Shown here piece after piece: positions 56,018 through 64,000 of a stretch of DNA of 64,000 nucleotides. The first letter of the stretch is position 1; each line of letters starts with the position of its first letter. The stretch is from Rhodococcus sp. Leaf278. Lineage in GTDB: Bacteria > Actinomycetota > Actinomycetes > Mycobacteriales > Mycobacteriaceae. The notes beneath the pieces are model-generated. The model searched no databases, was not told the origin of the DNA, and worked only from the letters and a program-made list of their open reading frames with translations. The stretch covers positions 62,001 to 126,000 of the forward strand of contig NZ_LMRR01000041.1 of assembly GCF_001426085.1 (NCBI RefSeq), read 5' to 3'. The position numbers and the translations under genes are program-made.

Positions 56018-56117
56018 AGCCCGATTGTTGCACTCGCCACCGACAACCCGGCCGAAACAACTTCTCGCGAAACAACCTCGTGGAAATCGAGACCGCCCGC
56101 CTGGCACGATGTGACGG

Positions 56118-57368
56118 GTGACCACTCCGCAGATCAACTCCCAGCCGCGTTATCGCACGTTGCAGCAGTCCACCAAGCTGCAGAACGTGCTGTACGAGAT
56201 CCGCGGACCGGTACACGCCCACGCCGCTCGACTCGAAGCCGAGGGGCACCGAATCCTCAAGCTCAACATCGGTAATCCGGCTCCGTTCGGCTTCGAGGCT
56301 CCGGATGTGATCGTGCGAGACATGATCGCCGCACTGCCCGTCGCCCAGGGCTACTCGGAGTCGAAGGGAATCCTGTCGGCGCGACGTGCCATCGTCACGC
56401 GCTACGAGCTCGAACCAGGCTTCCCCGAGCTCGACGTCGACGACATCTATCTCGGTAACGGGGTGTCCGAGCTCATCACGATGACGATGCAGGCGTTGCT
56501 CGACGACGGTGACGAGGTGCTGATCCCAGCCCCGGACTACCCACTCTGGACGGCGATGACGACGCTGTCGGGTGGCAAGGCCGTGCACTACATCTGCGAC
56601 GAGGAGAACGGCTGGAATCCCGATCTGGCCGACATCGAGTCGAAGATCACTCCGAAGACCGTCGCGCTGCTGGTGATCAACCCCAACAACCCGACCGGTG
56701 CGGTGTACTCGAAGGAAGTTCTGCAGGGCATCGTCGATCTGGCCCGCAAGTATCAGTTGCTGCTACTGGCCGACGAGATCTACGACCGGATCCTCTACGA
56801 CGACGCCCAGCACATCTCCCTGGCGAGCCTGGCTCCCGATCTGTTGTGCCTGACGTACAACGGACTGTCCAAGGCGTATCGAGTGGCCGGCTACCGCGCG
56901 GGGTGGCTGGCGATCACCGGGCCGAAGAAGCACGCAGCGGGATTCATCGAAGGCATCGACCTTCTCGCGTCGACGCGATTGTGCCCCAATGTTCCTGCGC
57001 AGCATGCCATTCAGGTCGCACTCGGCGGCTATCAGAGCATCGAGGATCTGATCCTGCCCGGCGGACGACTGCTCGAGCAGCGCGACGTCGCGTGGGAGAA
57101 ACTCAACGCGATCCACGGCGTCTCGTGCGTCAAACCTCGGGGCGCGTTGTACGCGTTTCCGCGACTGGACCCCGAAGTACACGAGATCTACGACGACGAA
57201 AAGCTGGTGCAGGATCTTCTGCTGCAGGAGAAAATCCTCGTCGTTCAGGGCACCGGCTTCAACTGGCCCGGCCACGATCACATCCGCATCGTGACTCTGC
57301 CCTGGGCGCGTGACCTGGCCGTGGCGATCGAAAGGTTCGGCAACTTTCTCGCGTCCTACAAGCAGTGA
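56118..57368 (+). CDS. alaA: Alanine/pyruvate aminotransferase (AlaA type)
   Basis: A 416-residue PLP aminotransferase, fold-type I. It aligns by eye with E. coli AlaA over its whole length: RGPVHAHAARLEAEG, LKLNIGNPAPFGF, AQGYSESKGIL and INPNNPTGAVYSKE. The PLP lysine lies in NGLSKAYRVAGYR, and the carboxylate-binding Arg is near HIRIVTLPW. It is the ortholog by position of M. tuberculosis Rv0337c. The enzyme exchanges amino groups between alanine and 2-oxoglutarate. The start is GTG at 56118. alanine dehydrogenase and its regulator lie 2 kb downstream. Confidence 0.9.
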   Translation: MTTPQINSQPRYRTLQQSTKLQNVLYEIRGPVHAHAARLEAEGHRILKLNIGNPAPFGFEAPDVIVRDMIAALPVAQGYSESKGILSARRAIVTRYELEPGFPELDVDDIYLGNGVSELITMTMQALLDDGDEVLIPAPDYPLWTAMTTLSGGKAVHYICDEENGWNPDLADIESKITPKTVALLVINPNNPTGAVYSKEVLQGIVDLARKYQLLLLADEIYDRILYDDAQHISLASLAPDLLCLTYNGLSKAYRVAGYRAGWLAITGPKKHAAGFIEGIDLLASTRLCPNVPAQHAIQVALGGYQSIEDLILPGGRLLEQRDVAWEKLNAIHGVSCVKPRGALYAFPRLDPEVHEIYDDEKLVQDLLLQEKILVVQGTGFNWPGHDHIRIVTLPWARDLAVAIERFGNFLASYKQ

Positions 57369-57597
57369 CGACAAAAGTTACGCGCGAGTAGTTGAAAGTG
57401 ACGCAAAAAACTCGGGTGGGAGCGCGCCCTGCGGCCGAATGGTCTGTAGATTGGCGGACGGCACTTCGGTGCCCGCGAGCCCTGGTCGGCCCCTCCCCCC
57501 CGGGTCGGTCAGGTGGTGGCGGGGGACGCCCCCCCTGCTCCCCGCCACCGAGCTCCTCGCATCGGCCACCGAGATGGCCCCGTACTAGCCTTGCACC
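57369..57597. repeat. Intergenic region with a 9-bp stem and C-runs
   Basis: No gene is seen here. GGTGGCGGG (57516-57524) can pair with CCCGCCACC (57541-57549), with long C-runs on either side. It is a possible stabilising stem ahead of the YibE/F gene. The first 40 nt hold short repeated TGACG...CAAAA motifs. Confidence 0.35.
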
Positions 57598-58965
57598 GTG
57601 GAACCACAAGGCAATCATCCCGACGGCACCAGGCCGGGCCTCGACTCCCATGTGGGCCACGGACACGGGCACGGACACAGCGACAGTCCAGCGCCGCTCG
57701 GCCCGGTAGCCGCCAAGGTCGTCATCGGACTGCTCGTCGCCATCGGCATAGCCGTCATCGCCGGGGCCTTCGCGCTCTGGCCGAGCAAACAGAGCGTCGA
57801 CATCCCGCTGCCGTTCCAGACCTCCGGCGGAGGTGCTGTGTCCACCGAGGCGGGCACCATCACCTCGCAGAGCATCGGTCCCTGCGGAAGCCCCGACGCC
57901 GGCCGAGCGTTCACCGGCAACCCGACCCCAGCGGTCAACGACTCGTACGAATGTCAGCGCAGCATCGTCGACATCACGACGGGCGAAGACGCGGGCAAGC
58001 GGACGGTACTCGAGATCGCACCGGGTCCCGGCCAACCGACGCTGAGCGCAGGCGAGGACATCCGGATGGTGTTGCAGACCGACCCGTCCGGTGGGGTTCG
58101 ATACTCGTTCAACGACTACTCCCGCGGGCTTCCGCTGGGGTTGATCGTCGGCGTGTTCGCCGTGGTCATCTGCGTCGTCGCTCGCTGGCGGGGATTCCGC
58201 GCACTGGTCGGCCTGCTCATCGCGTTCGCCGTGCTGGTGGTGTTCATGCTGCCGGCTCTGCTCGACGGCGCGCCCGCCATTCCGGTCGCCCTCGTCGCCG
58301 GTGCGGTGATCCTCTATGCCGTGCTGTATCTGGCGCACGGGGTCAATCTGCGCACCAGCTCGGCGCTACTGGGCACATTGACCTCGATGGGCCTGGCCGC
58401 AGTCCTGTCGTACATCGCAATTCGGATGACGCACCTGACCGGGTTGTCGGAGGAACAGAACACCGCCGTGCAGACGTACATCGGCAACGTCAGTGTCACC
58501 GGCCTGCTGTTGGCCGGTTTCATCATCGGCTCGCTCGGTGTACTCAACGACGTGACGATCACTCAAGCGTCGGCAGCCTTCGAGTTGGCATCGGTGGACG
58601 AGACGGCGTCGCGGCGCGAGATCTTCACCGCCGCGATGCGAGTGGGCCGCGATCACATCGCCAGTACCGTCTACACCCTCGTCCTCGCCTACGCCGGTGG
58701 CGCGCTGCCACTCCTACTGCTCTTCAGCGTCGCCGACCGGTCGATCCAGGACGTGTTGACCGGCGACGCCGTGTCGATCGAAATCGTCCGATCCTCCGTG
58801 GGCGGTGTAGCCCTCGCCCTGTCGGTGCCCCTCACCACGGCGATCGCCGTGCTGCTGGCCCGGCCGATCACCTCGTCTCGACCGGCCGACTCGTCCAAGA
58901 AAGGCGCGCCGTCAAGGGCACCCAAGCCCACGCGCTCGCGGGGCTCGGGTCGCCACAGTGCGTAG
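57598..58965 (+). CDS. YibE/F-family membrane protein
   Basis: A 455-residue integral membrane protein of the YibE/F family. A His-rich cytoplasmic N-terminus (SHVGHGHGHGHSDS) precedes a first helix, a soluble loop domain of about 100 residues and seven or so further helices. Landmarks are DYSRGLPLGLIVGVFAVVI, GLLLAGFIIGSLGVLNDVTI and REIFTAAMRVGRDHI. The C-terminus is basic. The His-rich stretch suggests metal binding, but the transported substrate is not established for the family. The start is GTG at 57598. Confidence 0.85.
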   Translation: MEPQGNHPDGTRPGLDSHVGHGHGHGHSDSPAPLGPVAAKVVIGLLVAIGIAVIAGAFALWPSKQSVDIPLPFQTSGGGAVSTEAGTITSQSIGPCGSPDAGRAFTGNPTPAVNDSYECQRSIVDITTGEDAGKRTVLEIAPGPGQPTLSAGEDIRMVLQTDPSGGVRYSFNDYSRGLPLGLIVGVFAVVICVVARWRGFRALVGLLIAFAVLVVFMLPALLDGAPAIPVALVAGAVILYAVLYLAHGVNLRTSSALLGTLTSMGLAAVLSYIAIRMTHLTGLSEEQNTAVQTYIGNVSVTGLLLAGFIIGSLGVLNDVTITQASAAFELASVDETASRREIFTAAMRVGRDHIASTVYTLVLAYAGGALPLLLLFSVADRSIQDVLTGDAVSIEIVRSSVGGVALALSVPLTTAIAVLLARPITSSRPADSSKKGAPSRAPKPTRSRGSGRHSA

Positions 58966-59038
58966 AGCGGCTGCGCCGCACGTGCACGAAAGTTCGTAGC
59001 GGACTACGAAGTTCTGCTCACATGCGGCGCAGCCGCTC
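58965..59038. repeat. Palindromic element between convergent genes (intact copy)
   Basis: Perfect 16-bp outer arms GAGCGGCTGCGCCGCA (58965-58980) and TGCGGCGCAGCCGCTC (59023-59038) enclose inner arms TTCGTAG / CTACGAA. It overlaps the last base of the YibE/F stop and ends 9 nt before the ald stop. It probably terminates both genes. A degenerate copy is at 27215. Confidence 0.9.
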
Positions 59039-59047
59039 ACCCGCTCC

Positions 59048-60130
59048 TCAGGCGAATGCAGCTGCGACGGTCTCCGACAGCAGGGCACCGTTGTGCGTGC
59101 TCAGTCCCGCCTTCAGACCCGCGTCTGCCTCGCAGGCAGCTTCCCAACCCTTGTCGGCGAGTGCGACGACGTACGGCAGGGTGGCGTTGGTGAGAGCGTA
59201 GGTGGACGTGCGCGGAACGGCTCCGGGCATGTTGGCGACGCAGTAGAACACCGACTCGTGCACCTTGTATGTGGGATCGGCATGGGTGGTGGCATGCGAA
59301 TCCTCGAAGCAGCCGCCCTGATCGATGGCGATGTCGACCAGAACCGAACCCGGCTTCATACGCTGAACCAGGCTGTTGGATACCAACTTCGGAGCTTTGG
59401 CTCCGGGTACCAACACCGCACCGATGACGAGATCGGCCGCGAGAACGGCCTGTTCGAGTTCGTACGCATTCGACACCAGAGTCTTGACGGCGCCGCGGTA
59501 CTGATCGTCGATGGCACGCAGAGCCTTCACATCGAGATCGAGAACGGTGACGTCGGCGTGCATACCGAAAGCGATTGCGGTGGCATTCTTTCCGGACACA
59601 CCGGCACCGATGACCACGACATTGGCGGGACGCACTCCGGGCACTCCGCCCATGAGAACCCCACGTCCACCTTCACTGGACATCAGGTGGTATGCACCGG
59701 CCTGGGGCGCGAGGCGTCCGGCAACTTCACTCATCGGCGCGAGTAGCGGCAGCGAACCGTCTGCGGCAGTGACTGTTTCGTAGGCAATGGCGGTGGTCCC
59801 CGAGTCCAGCAGCGCGTCGGTGCAGGCCTTGGACGCTGCGAGATGCAGGTAGGTGAACAGCACCTGCCCCTTACGGAGGCGTGAATACTCCTCGGCGATA
59901 GGTTCTTTGACCTTCAGCAGCAGCTCGGCCGTTTCCCAGACCTCGGCCGCATCGGTGAGGATCTGTGCACCCGCGGCTTTGTAGTCGGTGTCGGTGAACG
60001 ACGATCCGGCTCCTGCCTCGGTTTCGATGATCACTTCGTGTCCTCGCGAGACCAGTTCGTGCACGCCTGCCGGAGTGATGGCCACCCGGTATTCGTGGTT
60101 CTTGATCTCGCGTGGAATTCCGATCTTCAT
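59048..60130 (-). CDS. ald: Alanine dehydrogenase
   Basis: A 360-residue NAD-dependent enzyme that interconverts alanine with pyruvate and ammonia. The family start KIGIPREIKNHEYRVAITP is present, together with the catalytic Lys in LLKVKEP, the His in YLHLAAS, the nucleotide-binding GAGVSGKNAT and the final LSTHNGAL segment. It is cytoplasmic, usually hexameric and induced by alanine. The 116-nt divergent region separates it from aldR, its likely activator. GGAGGCCGCC lies upstream of the ATG. Confidence 0.95.
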   Translation of the reverse strand: MKIGIPREIKNHEYRVAITPAGVHELVSRGHEVIIETEAGAGSSFTDTDYKAAGAQILTDAAEVWETAELLLKVKEPIAEEYSRLRKGQVLFTYLHLAASKACTDALLDSGTTAIAYETVTAADGSLPLLAPMSEVAGRLAPQAGAYHLMSSEGGRGVLMGGVPGVRPANVVVIGAGVSGKNATAIAFGMHADVTVLDLDVKALRAIDDQYRGAVKTLVSNAYELEQAVLAADLVIGAVLVPGAKAPKLVSNSLVQRMKPGSVLVDIAIDQGGCFEDSHATTHADPTYKVHESVFYCVANMPGAVPRTSTYALTNATLPYVVALADKGWEAACEADAGLKAGLSTHNGALLSETVAAAFA

Positions 60131-60190
60131 GGCGGCCTCCTCGGTGGTGGGTGACGTGAAGCCGTGGCTTCATCCGTGTAGGGCAACTAT

Positions 60191-60232
60191 GAATTATCTA
60201 CGGAATAGCCGCAACGGAAGTGAATATAATTC
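60191..60232. promoter_or_regulatory. ald-aldR divergent regulatory region
   Basis: GAAT-N3-ATTC palindrome GAATATAATTC (60222-60232) and an AT-rich GAATTATC (60191-60198) lie between the divergent genes. Lrp/AsnC regulators bind such degenerate AT-rich sites in phased arrays. AldR is the expected ligand. Confidence 0.45.
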
Positions 60233-60246
60233 TGTAGCCTGGTCAG

Positions 60247-60771
60247 ATGGTGAGTAATAGTTCGTTCGAGACGGGTGGCGTGGGGTCCCAGCCGAAGGAT
60301 GTTCGGCCGATTCCGCTGGACCGAATCGATCACATCCTGCTCGACGAGCTCCGCCGCGACGCCCGCACACCCAACAACGCGCTTGCTGCCGCGGCCGGTG
60401 TCGCTCCGTCCACCGCACTGGCCCGGGTCCGCGCCCTCGTCGATCGTGGTGTCATCCGCGGCTTCCACGCCGACATCGATCCCGAGGCCCTCGGCCAAGG
60501 GATCCAAGCCATGATCTCGGTGCGGCTACAAGCAGATGCTCGACGGCGGATCAGCGAATTCGGATCGAAGATCGCCTCTCGAAAAGAAACCCTGAACATC
60601 TACTTCATTGCCGGTGCCGACGACTTCCTGGTGCACGTGGCAACCGTCGACACCGCCACGCTCCGCGATTTCGTCGTCGAAAATCTCAGTGCCGACCCTG
60701 CCGTCGCAGCGACCGAGACAATCCTGATCTTCGAGCACATCAGGCCGCGAAATACTCACGGCGAGAGTTGA
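60247..60771 (+). CDS. aldR: Lrp/AsnC-family regulator of ald
   Basis: A 174-residue Lrp/AsnC regulator. The N-terminal HTH (DRIDHILLDELRRDARTPNN and GVAPSTALARVRALVDRGVI) is followed by the RAM-type ligand domain (YFIAGADDFLVHVATVDTATL). It is divergent from ald, the classic arrangement of AldR, which senses alanine and activates ald. The first 22 residues form a disordered leader. The stop lies 6 nt before the end of the next, convergent gene. Confidence 0.9.
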   Translation: MVSNSSFETGGVGSQPKDVRPIPLDRIDHILLDELRRDARTPNNALAAAAGVAPSTALARVRALVDRGVIRGFHADIDPEALGQGIQAMISVRLQADARRRISEFGSKIASRKETLNIYFIAGADDFLVHVATVDTATLRDFVVENLSADPAVAATETILIFEHIRPRNTHGES

Positions 60772-60777
60772 ATCGAG

Positions 60778-62916
60778 TCAGGGGGCGGGCGGAGCGATCG
60801 GCGGGAACCCGGGCAGAGTGAAGTCCGGGAACGCCGGGAACAGCGGCGGCTGCTGCTGCGTCGTTGTCGGTGGAACGGACTCGACTGGTGGCGGCGGAGC
60901 GGGCTCGGCCGTGGTCGTCGTCGGCTCCGGAGTGACTGGCTCCTGAGTGACCGGCTCCTGGTAGACCTCGGTCTCGGGCGGCACGGTGGTCGGTTCGACG
61001 GTGGTCACCGGCGCGGGAGGCGGCAACACCGGAGCAGGTATCACCGACGTGGGCGGAACGGTCGTCGCGGCCGGGGCCTGAGTCTGAGTGCGACTCACCG
61101 ACGTGTCGACCACTTGCGGCGTGTTCTGGTGGGTGAGCATGAAACCGGACACGCCGACTACTGCGGCAAGGCCGAGGGCGAGCACACCACCGGTGCGAAG
61201 CTTGCGTCGAGCACGGGTTCGATCGTCCTCACCGTCGTCGTCGTCGTAGTCGGCGTCGAGCCAGTAGATGTTCTTCAGCTGGAAAGGAACCGGCTTACCG
61301 TCGTCGTCGTCGGTCGTCTCGGTATCGACTTGTTTCTCGGGAACCTGCGTAACACTCTGTGCCGCGACAGTTTCCGCTACGTCCGAGTCGTGGACTGCGC
61401 CTTCGACGGTGCCATCGCCGGCATCCGTGCTCAATGCAACGACCTCCCCGTCGACCTGCGCCCCCTGCACGTGGTCGTCGAGAACATCATCCGTCACGGC
61501 CGGAGGCGACTCCGGCTCGACAGCAAGAGAATGGGAAGAATCGACAACGGAATCGGTGAATCTCAAGGATTCGAACCCGCCGGCCGCGTTCGTGGCGTCG
61601 ACCGACGTGGTGTCCACCGGAACCTCGACCGACGTGGTGTCCACCGGAACCTCGACCGACGTGGTGTCCACCGGAGCCTCGGCCGATGTGCCGGCGATCG
61701 GAGCCGCCGCGACCCAGGGACGGGCGGGGACCGGACGCGTTGTGGAAGGCACCGGAGCCGACGCCGACGGTGCAGCGTGCAGCGACTCGGTGCGGGCCGG
61801 AATCGGCCGCACGGGGGCGGCCGTAGGTAGAGGTGGTTTCGGGGGCCGAGGGTTCGCCACACGCGACTGCGGCGGACGCGGCGGCGCAGGTCGGTGCTGA
61901 GGGGTCGGCGCAGATGTCGGTGTCGAGTCCACGCGAGTTACGGGGTCGACGAGGGCTGCCGGTTGCGGTGCCACCCGCCGGTTCGCGTCGGGATTGCGTC
62001 CCGGAGCGGTTCGAGAGCGCGAGTGCGGTCGCGCGGTCAGAGCAGCGCCACGCGCTGCGACGGTCTCCGGCTCGGTCGGCACGATCGACGGCAGTTCCAG
62101 CAGCGGTCCGACGCGATTCTGCACGATCGGCATCCGTGCGCCTCCGCCGATCAGCACAACGGCATCGATGGGCACGTTCGCCCCGATCAACACGTCGCGC
62201 GCGAACTCGACGGCCTCCTCGAGCAGATCGGTGATCAGCAGCTCGAAATTCTCGCGCGAGAGCAGAATCATCCCGCTCGCATCGGGCAGGCACACCGCAT
62301 CCTGAGTGGACAGGCGTTCCTTGGCGATTCGGCAGCGCTTCTCGAACAGTGCGATGTCCGGGTCCGTCATCTTCTTGCCGAGACGCTCGAGTTGGTTGTT
62401 GCGGACATAGGCGTCGAGCAGGTCGCCGCTGTATGCACCCGACCGCTGCGAGGCGGTGACGGTCCGCTGTACCAGGTCGACGACGCTGACCGTCAGTCCG
62501 GAACTACCGAGATCGAACAACGCGACCGATCTGTAGTCGCGGGCCTCGCCGGTGGCTGCCAGGTACTCGACGACGGCTTCCACCTCGTGCACCAGGTGGT
62601 AGTTGTGCAGATGGGCACCGGCGAGCGCGGCATGCAGCGCATCTGCCTGCCGAGGGTCGCGGTAGGCGACACCGGTGGCGAGTTCGGGCTCGGTTTCCAC
62701 GGCCGCACCGATCGATTCGGCGGCCAGATGCGGGAGATCGCCGCCCACGCTGTCGATGAGCTCGTTACGGAAGAACAGTGGCCGCTCGATGTCGGTGACC
62801 AGGCCGGACGCGTCGCCGACAGGAGCCTGGAACTGCTCGGCTCGGGGCTGCGCCGTACGCACAGCCCGGGTCCCCATGGACACCCCAAGCAGCACAGTCA
62901 CGGTTGTCGGCCTCAC
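60778..62916 (-). CDS. Membrane-anchored Hsp70-like protein, Pro-rich
   Basis: A 712-residue protein with an N-terminal Hsp70-like ATPase fold: LLGVSMGTRAVR near the start, phosphate-2 ALFDLGSSGLTVSVV and adenosine VVLIGGGARMPIV. A long Pro/Ser/Thr-rich cytoplasmic linker of about 290 residues follows, with tandem repeats at 61601-61681. One membrane helix (GGVLALGLAAVVGVSGFML) and a Pro/Thr-rich outer tail end the protein. The start is GTG 62916; an open frame continues far upstream but overlaps the next gene in another frame. It converges on aldR. Confidence 0.75.
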   Translation of the reverse strand: MRPTTVTVLLGVSMGTRAVRTAQPRAEQFQAPVGDASGLVTDIERPLFFRNELIDSVGGDLPHLAAESIGAAVETEPELATGVAYRDPRQADALHAALAGAHLHNYHLVHEVEAVVEYLAATGEARDYRSVALFDLGSSGLTVSVVDLVQRTVTASQRSGAYSGDLLDAYVRNNQLERLGKKMTDPDIALFEKRCRIAKERLSTQDAVCLPDASGMILLSRENFELLITDLLEEAVEFARDVLIGANVPIDAVVLIGGGARMPIVQNRVGPLLELPSIVPTEPETVAARGAALTARPHSRSRTAPGRNPDANRRVAPQPAALVDPVTRVDSTPTSAPTPQHRPAPPRPPQSRVANPRPPKPPLPTAAPVRPIPARTESLHAAPSASAPVPSTTRPVPARPWVAAAPIAGTSAEAPVDTTSVEVPVDTTSVEVPVDTTSVDATNAAGGFESLRFTDSVVDSSHSLAVEPESPPAVTDDVLDDHVQGAQVDGEVVALSTDAGDGTVEGAVHDSDVAETVAAQSVTQVPEKQVDTETTDDDDGKPVPFQLKNIYWLDADYDDDDGEDDRTRARRKLRTGGVLALGLAAVVGVSGFMLTHQNTPQVVDTSVSRTQTQAPAATTVPPTSVIPAPVLPPPAPVTTVEPTTVPPETEVYQEPVTQEPVTPEPTTTTAEPAPPPPVESVPPTTTQQQPPLFPAFPDFTLPGFPPIAPPAP
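61601..61681. repeat. Three 27-bp tandem repeats
   Basis: Three units beginning ACCGACGTGG (61601, 61628, 61655) lie in the linker-coding part of the Hsp70-like gene and encode repeats of EVPVDTTSV. One base differs in the third unit. They are protein repeats, with no spacers, and so not a CRISPR. Confidence 0.9.
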
Positions 62917-63074
62917 TTCGTTCGGCAGTAGCGGCGGACGCGGTACACCTCGTCCAGAGCGCCAGGCTACCGCCTCGACCGAAACTACGGGGCGCGCGCC
63001 CCAGAAGCAGCCGAGGCGGTATGCCGCAGAAGCGGTCGCGCTGCCCGTTCCAGCATCCCGCCCGGCCCTGCGGT

Positions 63075-64000
63075 CTATTCCGGCAGTTCCGTATCGACGA
63101 CAGGTTGGTACAGCTGGCCGTCGTAGGTGAAGGCTCGCTCGTACAGATCGGCGTCCGACAGGCGAACCGGCCCCTGGACGGGCAGCTCGGCCGGCCCAGT
63201 AGCTGCATCCTCGGCCGGCCCGGCAGCGTCGGCGAGGGCGGCAGCGAACCCCGCATCGACGGGAATCTGCTCGTCGATGAGCGGAGTGGGTGCCGGAGTG
63301 TTTCCGCGAGTGAACACCAGACCTGCCACCGCGACGATCACCAGGGCGACCGCCGCCAGAACCGACGCGTCGCGCACCGACCATCTCGCCGTGCGCCGCG
63401 TCGGCTGGGTGACGACACCGGGTTCGAGAACGTCGGGTTCGAGAACGTCGGGCTCCGCAACCGCGGGCGCGACCACCGCGGGCGCGATTGTCGAGGAGTC
63501 GGCAGCCGTGTCGAACACGGTCGAGGTGATCGCCAGTTCTTCGGTGGCGAGCTGATCGACGGTCAGGCCGTCGACCGTCCACTCGTCGACCGCACCGAAA
63601 TCCGTGGTCCCGGGCGCATCGAGAAGCTCGGACGCGTCGTCGGGCACCGTGACAAGTCCCACATCGGAATCCAGAACACCGGCGTCCAGAACATCGGCGT
63701 CCAGAACATCCGTGCCGACAGCGGCCTCGAGAACGGGCCTCTCGTCGAGTGCTGCCCCCTTGGCGATGGCCATCGCCGGCGCGTCGGGCACATAGACCGG
63801 GACACTCCACTTGTCCTCGATGATGGTGCGCACCGCGGGGATGCCTGCACCGCCGCCGATGAGCAGTACCGCGTCGGGAGCCTGCTTGGATGCCCAGTCC
63901 AGGGCGTCGGTTACGAGCGGGGTGATCTCGCGCTCGAATTCCTTGCGGCTGAGCAACATCGGGCCGCGGTTCGGTGCCCGGACACCCGCCGACGAACTGA
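63075..64000 (-). CDS. Membrane-anchored Hsp70-like protein (partial)
   Basis: The 5' end is beyond the window. The visible 308 residues hold the last part of an Hsp70-like ATPase fold (SRKEFEREITPLVTDAL, adenosine motif VLLIGGGAGIPAV and GAALDERPV). An acidic linker with VLDADVLDAGVLD-type repeats follows, then a membrane helix (VLAAVALVIVAVAGLVF) and an outer domain of about 75 residues ending TYDGQLYQPVVDTELPE. It is upstream of and in the same direction as the other Hsp70-like gene. It belongs to the same paralogous family as the genes at 37-44 kb. Confidence 0.75.
   Translation of the reverse strand, partial: SSSAGVRAPNRGPMLLSRKEFEREITPLVTDALDWASKQAPDAVLLIGGGAGIPAVRTIIEDKWSVPVYVPDAPAMAIAKGAALDERPVLEAAVGTDVLDADVLDAGVLDSDVGLVTVPDDASELLDAPGTTDFGAVDEWTVDGLTVDQLATEELAITSTVFDTAADSSTIAPAVVAPAVAEPDVLEPDVLEPGVVTQPTRRTARWSVRDASVLAAVALVIVAVAGLVFTRGNTPAPTPLIDEQIPVDAGFAAALADAAGPAEDAATGPAELPVQGPVRLSDADLYERAFTYDGQLYQPVVDTELPE

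Noticed and set aside
61601-61681. CRISPR-like array
   Set aside because: The 27-bp units are contiguous, in frame, and without spacers; no cas genes are present.
62917-63810. Upstream extension of the Hsp70-like gene starting at 62916
   Set aside because: The stretch is Arg/Gly-rich shadow translation of the other Hsp70-like gene on the same strand.

Overview
The window is high-GC actinobacterial DNA, most likely Rhodococcus or a close relative in the Nocardiaceae. The reasons are the iniBAC/iniR cell-envelope locus, a dnaK-grpE-dnaJ-hspR operon with a HAIR operator, a trehalose-6-phosphate synthase, an Rv0338c-type EtfD and many GTG starts. From memory of the M. tuberculosis H37Rv map, the order hspR-dnaJ-grpE-dnaK / iniC-iniA-iniB / iniR / etfD / aminotransferase is collinear, including gene orientations, with Rv0353 to Rv0337c. 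The Rhodococcus version carries extra genes inside that block.

Region by region. 1-5.6 kb: a sugar or inositol module with three Gfo/Idh/MocA dehydrogenases (one partial) and an ABC importer (lipoprotein, permease, ATPase); the two outward promoters share a TGTCYGGACA palindrome. 5.6-13.4 kb: a probably leaderless VOC / XRE-cupin / SDR operon, tRNA-Thr(TGT), a ThrE-type exporter, an orphan MbtH with an alpha/beta hydrolase, two alanine-rich coiled-coil proteins, and an FBP zinc-finger/TetR pair. 13.4-22.9 kb: an asymmetric heterodimeric ABC exporter, otsA, rsgA, an MFS/MarR pair and a flavin reductase. 22.9-27.4 kb: the chaperone operon. 27.4-37 kb: a secreted protein, a TreS-like GH13 enzyme, a membrane protein and iniC-iniA-iniB on the minus strand. 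37-47 kb: a plus-strand run with a membrane-anchored Hsp70-like protein, the LuxR-type regulator IniR, two more Hsp70-like membrane proteins and two secreted S1 proteases, facing a secreted glycine-zipper protein. 48-57.4 kb: etfD, a nuclease-like gene bracketed by two palindromic repeats and preceded by two perfect DnaA boxes, an S9 peptidase, a YedK/HMCES protein and an AlaA-type aminotransferase. 57.6-64 kb: a YibE/F membrane protein, ald with its divergent regulator aldR, and two further membrane-anchored Hsp70-like genes, the last cut by the window end.

The most interesting architecture is the envelope-stress neighbourhood. Five proteins have an Hsp70/actin-like ATPase fold (whole, degenerate, cut down or only partly in view), one membrane helix and a Pro/Thr/Gly-rich outer tail. 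They lie around iniBAC, iniR and two exported proteases, and one of them sits 7 nt upstream of iniR. A cytoplasmic ATPase-like domain tethered to an extracytoplasmic tail next to a LuxR-type regulator and dynamin-like GTPases suggests an envelope sensing or repair module; that function is inference.

Two families of intergenic palindromic elements are also present: three copies of one (12.25, 51.55 and 52.64 kb) and one intact plus one degenerate copy of another (58.97 and 27.2 kb). No rRNA genes, CRISPR arrays, insertion sequences or prophage genes were seen.
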